5,620 nucleotides of DNA from Desulfobacterales bacterium (GTDB taxonomy: Bacteria; Desulfobacterota; Desulfobacteria; Desulfobacterales; C00003060). The notes beneath the pieces are model-generated. The model saw only the letters and a list, made by a program, of their open reading frames with translations. It made no database searches and was not told the DNA's origin. How positions within the stretch are numbered: the first letter of the stretch is position 1; each line of letters begins with the position of its first letter. The position numbers and the translations under genes were made by a program. The stretch lies in the NCBI GenBank assembly GCA_030613145.1, contig JAUWMM010000153.1, positions 1 through 5,620 on the forward strand, given 5' to 3'. Of this stretch, positions 1 through 5,325 are shown piece after piece.

Positions 1-130
1 CGCAATCGCCGACTTCGCCATAGTAGCCTTTTGGCTACGAGCCGACTTCGCCAAAGCACTGGCTGCGACGGCTGAACGGCTGAATCGGCGTCAAACTGCG
101 GAACTGCTTGTGCGACGTACCTCGGTACGC
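1..130. repeat. Palindrome- and direct-repeat-rich intergenic DNA
   Basis: A 13-bp direct repeat, GCCGACTTCGCCA, occurs at 8-20 and 41-53. It flanks a perfect hairpin, GTAGCC-TTTT-GGCTAC (23-38). CGGCTGAA follows as a tandem pair (69-84), and then a hairpin CGTAC-CTCG-GTACG (116-129), itself inside partly complementary TTGTGCG and CGCGCAA flanks. No reading frame with a usable start and ribosome binding site crosses this stretch. This pattern is typical of dispersed palindromic (REP/MITE-like) elements. Only one example is visible here, so dispersal in the genome is an inference. Confidence 0.55.
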
Positions 131-200
131 CTACGCGCAACCCCTTGTTTTCCTTGACCTTGCGGAAAATTGCTCATTTCTGAATTGGAAACTTACGCTT

Positions 201-236
201 GTGCCCATTGAGTTTTTACGATTCATGGATGGGCAC
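201..236. repeat. Short spaced inverted repeat (GTGCCCAT / ATGGGCAC)
   Basis: GTGCCCAT (201-208) and ATGGGCAC (229-236) are perfect reverse complements separated by 20 bases. They could form an 8-bp stem with a large loop. No T-run follows, so it does not look like an intrinsic terminator. It may be the edge of the repeat block occupying bases 1-130 or a protein-binding site. I cannot decide between these. Confidence 0.35.
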
Positions 237-459
237 TAATGAGAGACTATCCGAATATCTTATTGAATTTGTGTGGTTTTTGGTTTTGAGAAAGCCGGAC
301 ATCAATGAAAAATTGCTTTACTAATGGACATCGATGTAATATCTGTTTGGCGTACTGCGTATAGATTTTAAGAGAATAAATTTAGGAATTGCGAATTTGG
401 GAATTTAGTCCCTTAGTTCTAAAGTTCGTGTTTTTTCTGGCAGAAAATTGAAAAACAAT
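237..459. other. AT-rich intergenic stretch, no gene seen
   Basis: Stops are frequent in all frames and no frame has a ribosome binding site followed by a plausible protein. There is an 11-bp imperfect direct repeat, GGACATCAATG (297-307) and GGACATCGATG (326-336). Bases 380-407 are a low-complexity run of GAATT-type words. A weak promoter-like pair, TTGCTT (313-318) and TAATAT (337-342) with an 18-bp spacer, lies over 300 bases from the nearest gene, so I give it little weight. Confidence 0.4.
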
Positions 460-637
460 CACGAAAACACGAAAGGACGAAAGCACGAAAGAGAAAAAGA
501 CCAAAGTACAAATAAATGCAATGCGCATATAATTCAATGTGAGAGACATTGGCAATTTGTCGTTGGGATTTGACTCGACATTTGGTTTTAGTATCTACTT
601 GCTTTTTTTCGTGTTTTCGTACTTTCGTGTTTTCGTG
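460..637. repeat. Long inverted repeat of ACGAAA-type units flanking a 116-bp core
   Basis: The left arm (460-490) is built from CACGAAAA, CACGAAAG, GACGAAAG and CACGAAA words. The right arm (607-637) is its reverse complement with 29 of 31 positions matching. Each arm is also internally repetitive, with a period of about 8 bp. The core (491-606) contains a smaller perfect hairpin, CAATGT-GAGAG-ACATTG (535-551). The right arm ends only 43 bases before the YcaO start codon, so it may lie in that gene's leader. It could be a miniature mobile element or an intergenic repeat family; no transposase is present. Confidence 0.65.
570..597 (+). promoter_or_regulatory. Weak candidate promoter for the YcaO gene
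   Basis: TTGACT (570-575) matches five of six bases of a sigma-70 -35 box. It is followed after 16 bp by TATCTA (592-597), which matches the -10 consensus poorly. Position and orientation suit transcription of the gene at 681, with a leader starting near 604 inside the right arm of the inverted repeat. The call rests mainly on the -35 hexamer. Confidence 0.25.
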
Positions 638-680
638 ATAAATTTATTTTGGTTCCGGCTTGTCCGGGTTAGGGTTTAAT

Positions 681-2372
681 ATGAGGTATGAGCTTGAACA
701 CATGGGCACCGAGTTTGGTACAGGATGGTTTGCATGCACGCCCCAGGAAAATTTAGATTTTGAAGATGCTCTTGAATACATCAAAGATCATCCCAATGAT
801 GATTTCATGCATAAGTACCTCCTTGAACTGGCAGGAAAATTTGGGCCCAACCTGACACGCCAATTGATAGAAAGGGGGAAAGACAAGAACCCCCATCTCA
901 TGGCACTTATGTATGAAGCCTGCATGCTCAACAACAGATTGCACGCCTTGACACGTGAATTCGACGGAATAGACATCAAAGGATTAGCACAGTACACACC
1001 TTTGATTTATGTCAACTGGACCTTGAAAAAAGGGGAGGACGAGAAGGCTTATTGGCTCAGGCTTTTTTCCGAGAATATCCTCCGACACAAACCCCCAACA
1101 CTTGTGGATGAATTGGACTTCTCCATTCCCATTGAGCAGGAAGACATGGATGCATGGGCAAACAGGGTGATACCGATCAAAGCCTTGTTGGATCAAACCG
1201 GAAAGGGGATATCGTCAAAAGATACCGAAAAAAAGCCCGGTCCCGTGGAGACTTCTATAAGGGCTATGGAAAGGCTGAAGACTGTGGACCTAGAGATTGG
1301 ACCTGAAATGGAAAACCTGGCCAGCCTCAGTCCTTATGCCCTTCAAATGCAATGGTTCCTGCGTGTCAGCGTATCAACAGGGAGAAACCATTGGCAACTG
1401 ACAGGGCTTCAGACCAGCTACGGTAAGGGGCTCAATATTGACCAGGCGAGGGCCTCCTGCTTGATGGAAGTGGTTGAAAGGGTATCGTCATTTGCCGGTT
1501 TTGATTCCTGCGGTTCTCTCCATTACAAGGATGGCCACCCTTTGTTTCAAGCCCGCCATGAAGACTTGACGGAAAAGTCTTATGAGGTATTGGACCCCAA
1601 TGATATGCATCTTGAGGTCCCCTATCAAAACCAGCCCCTGTATTGGATTGTCGCAGAAAGAGTGGATGAAAACGGGACACATCCTATATATATACCGGCT
1701 CAGCTGATCTTTCTCTTTTGCAATCTCGACGAAATCTGCCTTACAAGTGGTCTGCCCTCGACTGGTCTGGCATCGGGAAATACGCTTGAGGAGGCCAAGC
1801 TGCATAGCCTACTTGAGGTTATAGAAAGGGATGCGGAAAGCGTTATGCCCTATTCTAGCGAAAGGTGTTTTTTGCTGGAATCCGACGATCCTCCGGTAAA
1901 GGACATTTTGCATCGTTGCAGAAAGGAAGGTATCCAGATCCAATTCTTGGATATCACATCTGAATTTGGCATTCCATGCTACAAAGCTTTCATTCAAGGC
2001 CCAGGCGGAGAAATTCTCAAAGGGTGCGCAGCACACCTGGATGGGAAAAGAGCGGTTGTCTCTGCACTGACCGAGGTACCGTTCCACTCATCCTGGTTCC
2101 GGACTGTGCCCGCACCCTGTGGCCTGAAAAAGGTAAAGGACGAAACCTTAGCAGATTATTCGTCAGGCAACGTCGCCCAGGACTTGAGGCTTTTGGAAAG
2201 GCTTTTGGTCGCAAACGGCTTCAGACCGATCTATGTCAATCTGACGCGAGAGGATCTGGATATACCCGTCGTAAAGGCCCTCATTCCGGGACTCGAGATG
2301 TTTGCAGAATTCGACCGTTTCTCCACCCTAAGCCCTCGGCAATTCGTCCATTACCTGAACCTCTGGAAGTAA
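681..2372 (+). CDS. YcaO-domain protein with an unrecognised N-terminal region
   Basis: YcaO enzymes use ATP to activate amide bonds, making azolines, thioamides or amidines in peptides; some members act with RimO on ribosomal protein S12. The YcaO domain spans about residues 187-563 of 563. Visible signatures are the glycine-rich YGKG and S259-x3-E263-x2-E266-R, then N367-x3-E371 with E379-x2-E382-R383, which line up with the ATP/Mg-binding glutamates of E. coli YcaO. The third motif, normally RALTExxQxR, reads SALTEVPFHS (461-470), so the usual Gln and Arg are absent. There is no PxPxP C-terminus of the azoline-forming type. Residues 1-185 are soluble, apparently helical and unfamiliar. ATG at 681 is preferred, with AGGG six bases upstream; TTG at 660 would add 7 residues and ATG at 702 is also possible. 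No TfuA, RimO, precursor peptide or dehydrogenase partner is visible, so substrate and function are unknown. Confidence 0.85.
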   Translation: MRYELEHMGTEFGTGWFACTPQENLDFEDALEYIKDHPNDDFMHKYLLELAGKFGPNLTRQLIERGKDKNPHLMALMYEACMLNNRLHALTREFDGIDIKGLAQYTPLIYVNWTLKKGEDEKAYWLRLFSENILRHKPPTLVDELDFSIPIEQEDMDAWANRVIPIKALLDQTGKGISSKDTEKKPGPVETSIRAMERLKTVDLEIGPEMENLASLSPYALQMQWFLRVSVSTGRNHWQLTGLQTSYGKGLNIDQARASCLMEVVERVSSFAGFDSCGSLHYKDGHPLFQARHEDLTEKSYEVLDPNDMHLEVPYQNQPLYWIVAERVDENGTHPIYIPAQLIFLFCNLDEICLTSGLPSTGLASGNTLEEAKLHSLLEVIERDAESVMPYSSERCFLLESDDPPVKDILHRCRKEGIQIQFLDITSEFGIPCYKAFIQGPGGEILKGCAAHLDGKRAVVSALTEVPFHSSWFRTVPAPCGLKKVKDETLADYSSGNVAQDLRLLERLLVANGFRPIYVNLTREDLDIPVVKALIPGLEMFAEFDRFSTLSPRQFVHYLNLWK

Positions 2373-2419
2373 TACAATCCCACCATACGAACCCTGTTCA
2401 AGAAAAGGCAGAAAACAAC

Positions 2420-2448
2420 TTGACAACTCAGAGTTCGCTCCCTATATT
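2420..2448 (+). promoter_or_regulatory. Strong sigma-70-type promoter for the downstream cluster
   Basis: A perfect -35 hexamer TTGACA (2420-2425) is followed by a 17-bp spacer and TATATT (2443-2448), five of six matches to the -10 consensus. The predicted start of transcription is about 2455, giving a leader of roughly 27 bases before the DUF134 gene. It lies downstream of the YcaO stop codon, so it separates the two transcription units. No sigma-54 GG-N10-GC element was seen here, unlike the orp operons of Desulfovibrio. Confidence 0.7.
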
Positions 2449-2454
2449 GCGTTT

Positions 2455-2468
2455 TAAGCATATGCTTA
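2455..2468. promoter_or_regulatory. Perfect 14-bp palindrome at the predicted transcript start: candidate operator
   Basis: TAAGCATATGCTTA reads identically on both strands. It starts seven bases after the -10 box and ends two bases before the ribosome binding site of the DUF134 gene. A dimeric HTH protein bound here would block transcription initiation. The neighbouring DUF134 protein is the obvious candidate for autoregulation, but that pairing is inferred from position only. I saw no second copy in the window. Confidence 0.5.
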
Positions 2469-2470
2469 TA

Positions 2471-2476
2471 AAGGAG
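2471..2476 (+). promoter_or_regulatory. Ribosome binding site fixing the DUF134 start
   Basis: AAGGAG lies five bases upstream of ATG at 2482. The in-frame GTG at 2476 overlaps this site and so cannot be the start. The resulting N-terminus MVRP resembles the MxRPxK start typical of DUF134 proteins. Confidence 0.8.
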
Positions 2477-2481
2477 TGCAA

Positions 2482-2907
2482 ATGGTACGTCCTCAAAAGA
2501 GTCGCCTTGTCATGATCGATCCACTGATAAACTATTTTAAACCACGCGGGGTACCAATGGTGGATTTAAAACAGGTCCAGTTGACCGTAGATGAACTCGA
2601 AGCGTTAAGGCTTGCCGACTTGTTGGGGATGTCCCACGAAGAAGCAGGCAAACAGATGGAGGTGTCACGAGCGACATTCGGGCGTATTATTGAAAAAGCA
2701 CGAAAGACCGTAGCAGATGCGTTAATCCACGGAAAGGCGATCAATGTGGAGGGGGGAAATTACAAAAGGGTAGATCCGACCACCAACCGGGTCTTTCTGT
2801 GCGACCAATGCCAATGCCGGTGGGAAGAACCACCCGGCACAGGGCGACCTGAAAAATGTCCGTCATGTGGACATCAAGAGTTCCGCCGGATAGTGGACAA
2901 GGGGTAA
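2482..2907 (+). CDS. DUF134 family HTH/zinc-ribbon regulator
   Basis: This is a 141-residue protein of the DUF134 family, small predicted DNA-binding proteins often found beside NifX-like and Mrp-type ATPase genes in anaerobes. The opening RPxK and YFKPRGVP (18-25) are family signatures. LTVDELEALRLADLLGMS followed by EEAGKQMEVSRATFGRIIEKA (about 34-74) forms a sigma-70 region-4-like helix-turn-helix. The C-terminus carries an extra zinc ribbon, C107-x2-C110 ... C126-x2-C129, with a further Cys at 112. It is the first gene after the strong promoter and the palindrome, which suggests a cluster regulator, possibly redox- or metal-responsive through the cysteines. That role is inferred; no biochemical function is established for most of the family. 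The next gene begins 86 bases downstream. Confidence 0.9.
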   Translation: MVRPQKSRLVMIDPLINYFKPRGVPMVDLKQVQLTVDELEALRLADLLGMSHEEAGKQMEVSRATFGRIIEKARKTVADALIHGKAINVEGGNYKRVDPTTNRVFLCDQCQCRWEEPPGTGRPEKCPSCGHQEFRRIVDKG

Positions 2908-2993
2908 ATGCTTCTCCCGGCTGCATGGTCGGTGTGTTCACTGGAACCATCACATGAAATCGTAACCCAATCAACAAAGAAAGGAGGCAACAA

Positions 2994-3413
2994 ATGGCAA
3001 AATTGACGCAAGACATGAAAGATGTGATGGAAAAAACCAGGGGTTATGCTGTGGCTACTTGTACCAAGGATGGCACCCCTAATGTGGTTCCAATTCATTT
3101 TGTGAAAATCCTTTCGGATGATGAGATAATGATGGCTGATATCTTCATGAAAAAAACCTTTGAAAACATCCAATCGAATCCGGTTATAGCTGTTTCATTC
3201 TGGGATTGGGATGTCAAACCCCGCAAAGGGTATCAATTCAAAGGAACTCCCAGGATTGAAACATCGGGCAAGATCTATGATATGGCGGTTGAAATGGTTA
3301 AAGCTGAAAAACCTGATCTCACAGCCAAGTCTGCCGTTATTGTGAAGATTACAGACATTTTCGTGACCAGTCCCGGGCCAAATGCCGGCAAGAATGTGGA
3401 GGAGATCAGTTAG
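2994..3413 (+). CDS. Pyridoxamine 5'-phosphate oxidase-like (PPOX) FMN-binding protein
   Basis: This 139-residue soluble protein has the single split-barrel domain of the PPOX superfamily, which binds FMN or a related flavin as a homodimer. Typical segments are GYAVATCTKDGTPNVVPIHF (17-36), the MKKTFENIQSNPVIAVSFWD stretch (52-71) around the flavin phosphate region, and GYQFKGTPRIETSG (79-92). The length is normal for small family members such as the FMN-binding protein of Desulfovibrio. AAGGAGG at 2981-2987, six bases before ATG, gives a secure start. Position after the DUF134 gene suggests cotranscription. Its electron donor, acceptor and link to metallocluster handling are unknown; it is too diverged in type to be called the vitamin B6 enzyme PdxH. 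Confidence 0.88.
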   Translation: MAKLTQDMKDVMEKTRGYAVATCTKDGTPNVVPIHFVKILSDDEIMMADIFMKKTFENIQSNPVIAVSFWDWDVKPRKGYQFKGTPRIETSGKIYDMAVEMVKAEKPDLTAKSAVIVKITDIFVTSPGPNAGKNVEEIS

Positions 3414-3418
3414 CTTCG

Positions 3419-3487
3419 CTACGCTCCGTAGTAGGGGCGGGTTTATCCCGCCCTGTGGCGGTCGGCATAAAGCCCTACAGTCGTAGG
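3419..3487. repeat. Cluster of three hairpins (REP-like element) between PPOX and NifX genes
   Basis: Three successive palindromes begin six bases after the PPOX stop codon. They are CTACG-CTC-CGTAG (3419-3431), GGGCGGG-TTTAT-CCCGCCC (3435-3453) and CCTAC-AGTC-GTAGG (3474-3487). GTAGGG (3431-3436) can also pair with CCCTAC (3473-3478) to enclose the middle hairpin. No T-run follows, so classic intrinsic termination is unlikely. The GC-rich, nested structure is characteristic of dispersed palindromic repeats. If transcribed it could stabilise the upstream mRNA end or dampen read-through into the NifX gene. Confidence 0.6.
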
Positions 3488-3558
3488 AATTTCCATAACT
3501 TGTAGAGATTCCGAGAGATTTAGATTTAGTTAGAAGGATTCAAAGGAGCCAACCATTT

Positions 3559-4206
3559 ATGAAAATAGCTATTTCATCAACAGGACCTGACCTAGAATCA
3601 GAGGTCGACCCCCGATTCGGGAGATGTCAATATTTTATGATTGTGGATCTGGATGACATGAGTTTTGAAGCAGTTGCAAATACAAACCTGTCTCAAGGAA
3701 GTGGTGTGGGGATCCAATCGTCCAAGGTGGTTGCTGACAAGGGGGCCAAGACTGTGCTCACTGGAAATGTTGGCCCCAAGGCATACCAGGCCCTTTCAGC
3801 AGGAGGTCTTGAAATAATTACAGGTGTATCAGGCATTGTGCGTGAGGCCGCTCAGCAATACAAGAACGGGCGATTACAGGCAGCCAATAAACCTAACGCT
3901 CAGGGCCATTCCGGCTTCCAGGCCACTGCCAACCAACCCCAGGGCTCTCGGCCCGGGCAAGTTCCTGACTCTGGCTTCGGAATGGGTCGCGGCATGGGAT
4001 GTGGTCGCGGCATGGGCATGGGGCGAGGTATGGGCATGGGGCGAGGTATGGGAGGAGGCCTCAGTGGCCGATCTGCCATGGCGTCTTCAGGCCAGGTTAC
4101 AAAGGAAGAAGAGCTAACCCATCTCAAGGAAGATGCCCGGATATTGCGCGAGCAAATGGATGAAATCCACAAGCGAATCAAAGAGTTTGAAAATGAAAAA
4201 CCATAA
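3559..4206 (+). CDS. NifX/orange-protein-family metallocluster protein with repeat linker and coiled-coil tail
   Basis: Residues 1-108 form a dinitrogenase FeMo-cofactor biosynthesis (NifX/NifB C-terminal, MTH1175-like) domain. This fold holds FeMo-co precursors in NifX/NafY and a Mo-Cu sulfide cluster in Desulfovibrio ORP. Visible hallmarks are MKIAISSTGPDLESEVDPRFGR at the start, the GxGI region (49-52) and TGNVGPKAYQAL (68-79). A Gln/Pro-rich linker leads to Gly-Met-Arg repeats (about 139-167) with seven Met and one Cys, then a charged coiled coil (181-214). The 215-residue length is well above the roughly 110-120 of ORP because of these additions, which resemble the C-terminal half of DUF5320 proteins. 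AAAGGAG (3542-3548) supports ATG at 3559. No nifHDK is in the window, so a nitrogenase role is unlikely; Mo, Cu or Fe-S carriage is inferred. Confidence 0.88.
   Translation: MKIAISSTGPDLESEVDPRFGRCQYFMIVDLDDMSFEAVANTNLSQGSGVGIQSSKVVADKGAKTVLTGNVGPKAYQALSAGGLEIITGVSGIVREAAQQYKNGRLQAANKPNAQGHSGFQATANQPQGSRPGQVPDSGFGMGRGMGCGRGMGMGRGMGMGRGMGGGLSGRSAMASSGQVTKEEELTHLKEDARILREQMDEIHKRIKEFENEKP
3985..4052 (+). repeat. 18-bp tandem repeat inside the NifX-family gene
   Basis: Two perfect adjacent copies of CATGGGGCGAGGTATGGG occupy 4017-4034 and 4035-4052. Upstream, GGTCGCGGCATGGG occurs at 3985-3998 and again at 4003-4016, also with an 18-bp period. Together they encode about four six-residue GRGMGx units. 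The 18-bp period preserves frame, so copy-number change by slippage would lengthen or shorten the linker without breaking the gene. Confidence 0.85.
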
Positions 4207-4235
4207 AAATTGAATTGCAACCCTATTTACTTATT

Positions 4236-4242
4236 AAGGAGG
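4236..4242 (+). promoter_or_regulatory. Ribosome binding site fixing the zinc-ribbon gene start
   Basis: AAGGAGG stands five bases before ATG at 4248. The in-frame ATG at 4215 lacks such a site and would add eleven residues absent from the MPRGDKTGP-type N-terminus, so 4248 is chosen. Confidence 0.85.
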
Positions 4243-4247
4243 CTACA

Positions 4248-4487
4248 ATGCCAAGAGGAGATAAAACAGGCCCAAGTGGTCAAGGCCCTGGAACTGGTAG
4301 AGGCATGGGACAAGGTGGCGGTGGAGGCGGTGGAGGCGGTGGCCGCGGTGGAGGCGGGGGCCGTGCCCTTGGCCCTGGTGGAAACTGCGTTTGTCCGGAC
4401 TGCGGTGAAAGAGTATCCCATCAGCAGGGAAAACCCTGCTTTGAGGAAAAATGTCCCAAGTGCGGGGCGACAATGACACGGGGATAG
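4248..4487 (+). CDS. Small Gly-rich zinc-ribbon protein with DUF5320-like N-terminus
   Basis: This is a 79-residue protein. MPRGDKTGPSGQGPGTGRGMG (1-21) closely matches the N-terminal signature of DUF5320 proteins, which are common beside NifX and ferredoxin-ATPase genes. A glycine tract follows (10 Gly at 23-32, Arg, then 5 Gly). The C-terminus is cysteine-rich: C47-x-C49-x2-C52, C64, and C69-x2-C72, which reads as a zinc ribbon or small metal site. It lies 41 bases after the NifX gene and 5 bases before the first ATPase gene, so cotranscription and translational coupling are likely. A role as scaffold or metal-binding partner of the neighbouring cluster proteins is an inference from context; no enzymatic motif is present. 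The gene has no transmembrane segment or signal peptide. Confidence 0.82.
   Translation: MPRGDKTGPSGQGPGTGRGMGQGGGGGGGGGGRGGGGGRALGPGGNCVCPDCGERVSHQQGKPCFEEKCPKCGATMTRG
4314..4360 (+). repeat. 9-bp GGTGGAGGC-type tandem repeat encoding poly-glycine
   Basis: GGTGGAGGC occurs at 4320-4328, 4329-4337 and 4347-4355, with a variant copy GGTGGCCGC at 4338-4346 and partial copies at both ends. Units are three codons long, so slippage would change glycine-tract length in frame. The strand is strongly purine-biased in this stretch. Confidence 0.8.
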
Positions 4488-4492
4488 GTCGT

Positions 4493-5302
4493 ATGGTTAT
4501 TTGTATTGCGAGCGGAAAAGGTGGTACGGGCAAAACCACCATCGCCACCAACCTGGCCGTTTCACTAAATGGGGGGGTGCAGCTGTTGGATTGTGATGTT
4601 GAAGAACCCAATGCCCACCTTTTTATGAAACCTGAAATCAACCACACTGAGACAGTAGAAATACCGGTCCCGGAAGTCGATCTTGACAGGTGCGATTTCT
4701 GCGGAAAGTGCTATGAAATCTGTCAGTTCAGTGCCATTACAGTCATAGGAGAAAAGGTCCTGACGTTCCCTGAGCTCTGTCACAGTTGCAAGGGGTGCAT
4801 GATGGTCTGCCCAAAGGAAGCCATAAGCGAGAAGGGACGGGCCCTTGGCGTATTGGAAAAAGGTACATCCGGGTCAGTAGAGTTTGTTCATGGCCTTTTG
4901 CGGATTGGCGAGGCAATGTCTCCGCCTCTTATCGACCGTGTGAAGGAACACATTGATCCTCAGAAAATTGCCATCATAGATGCCCCACCAGGGACATCGT
5001 GCCCGGTGATTGCAGCCCTGAAGGGTTCGGACTTTGCGATTTTGGTGACCGAACCTACGCCCTTCGGATTAAACGACCTGAAGCTCGCCGTTGAGGCTAT
5101 ACGTATTCTGAAGATTCCACTTGGCATTATTATCAACCGTTCCGACGTCGGAGACGACCAGGTCGCCAAATATGCTATAGAGGAAAGCATTCCGATTTTG
5201 ATGGAGATTCCAAATGACCGTAAAATTGCTGAGGCCTATTCCCGTGGCATCATGATGGTGGACATCAGGCCTGAGATGAAGGATGAGCTTCGAGCGGTCT
5301 AA
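4493..5302 (+). CDS. MinD/Mrp-type ATPase with inserted 2x[4Fe-4S] ferredoxin domain (first copy)
   Basis: This is a 269-residue P-loop ATPase of the MinD/ParA/Mrp class. Residues 8-15 (GKGGTGKT) are the deviant Walker A motif. D33 and D35 in LLDCDVEEPN are the switch residues and IIDAPPGTSC (161-170) is the Walker B/switch II segment. Between them sits a bacterial ferredoxin insert with two complete ligand sets: C67-x2-C70-x2-C73-x3-C77 and C96-x2-C99-x2-C102-x3-C106-P. Such proteins are expected to couple ATP binding to Fe-S or metallocluster transfer, and paired copies occur in Desulfovibrio orp clusters. ATG at 4493 puts the P-loop at the usual distance from the N-terminus. An upstream in-frame ATG at 4451 lies inside the previous gene and is less likely. 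The ribosome binding site is weak, so coupling across the 5-base gap is probable. No amphipathic membrane-targeting C-terminal helix is evident. Confidence 0.93.
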   Translation: MVICIASGKGGTGKTTIATNLAVSLNGGVQLLDCDVEEPNAHLFMKPEINHTETVEIPVPEVDLDRCDFCGKCYEICQFSAITVIGEKVLTFPELCHSCKGCMMVCPKEAISEKGRALGVLEKGTSGSVEFVHGLLRIGEAMSPPLIDRVKEHIDPQKIAIIDAPPGTSCPVIAALKGSDFAILVTEPTPFGLNDLKLAVEAIRILKIPLGIIINRSDVGDDQVAKYAIEESIPILMEIPNDRKIAEAYSRGIMMVDIRPEMKDELRAV

Positions 5303-5325
5303 GAATAAATAACGGAGTGGGTCGG

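Noticed and set aside
109..240. GTGCGAC near 110 resembles the 5' end of a group II intron.
   Set aside because: No domain V hairpin, no reverse transcriptase and no other intron structure is visible. The motif sits inside a simple palindrome.
305..364. A 19-codon frame with four cysteines (C4, C11, C14, C18) in the intergenic region.
   Set aside because: There is no ribosome binding site, it is very short, a stop lies just upstream in frame, and the surrounding DNA is repeat-like. Chance is the better explanation.
460..637. Repeated ACGAAA units considered as a CRISPR array.
   Set aside because: Units are about 8 bp, lack unique spacers of regular length, and are arranged as an inverted pair. 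No cas gene is present.
1976..2515. A long + strand frame overlapping the end of the YcaO gene.
   Set aside because: It lies in another frame of a clearly conserved coding region, has no domain-like sequence, and runs across the promoter and the start of the DUF134 gene.
2908..3006. A 32-codon frame starting at ATG 2908, directly after the DUF134 stop.
   Set aside because: It runs through the ribosome binding site and start of the PPOX gene, the AAGGGG before it is too close to the ATG, and the peptide has no recognisable feature.
3435..3453. The GGGCGGG/CCCGCCC hairpin as an intrinsic terminator after the PPOX gene.
   Set aside because: No run of T follows on either strand, so it fits a palindromic repeat better than a rho-independent terminator.
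3500..3526. TTGTAG and TAGATT as a possible second promoter before the NifX-family gene.
   Set aside because: The spacer is 15 bp and both hexamers match poorly. AT-rich leaders give such pairs by chance, so it is not listed as a feature.
3900..4220. A minus-strand frame rich in proline, methionine and arginine.
   Set aside because: It is the antisense reading of the Gly-Met-Arg repeats of the NifX-family gene and has no independent support.
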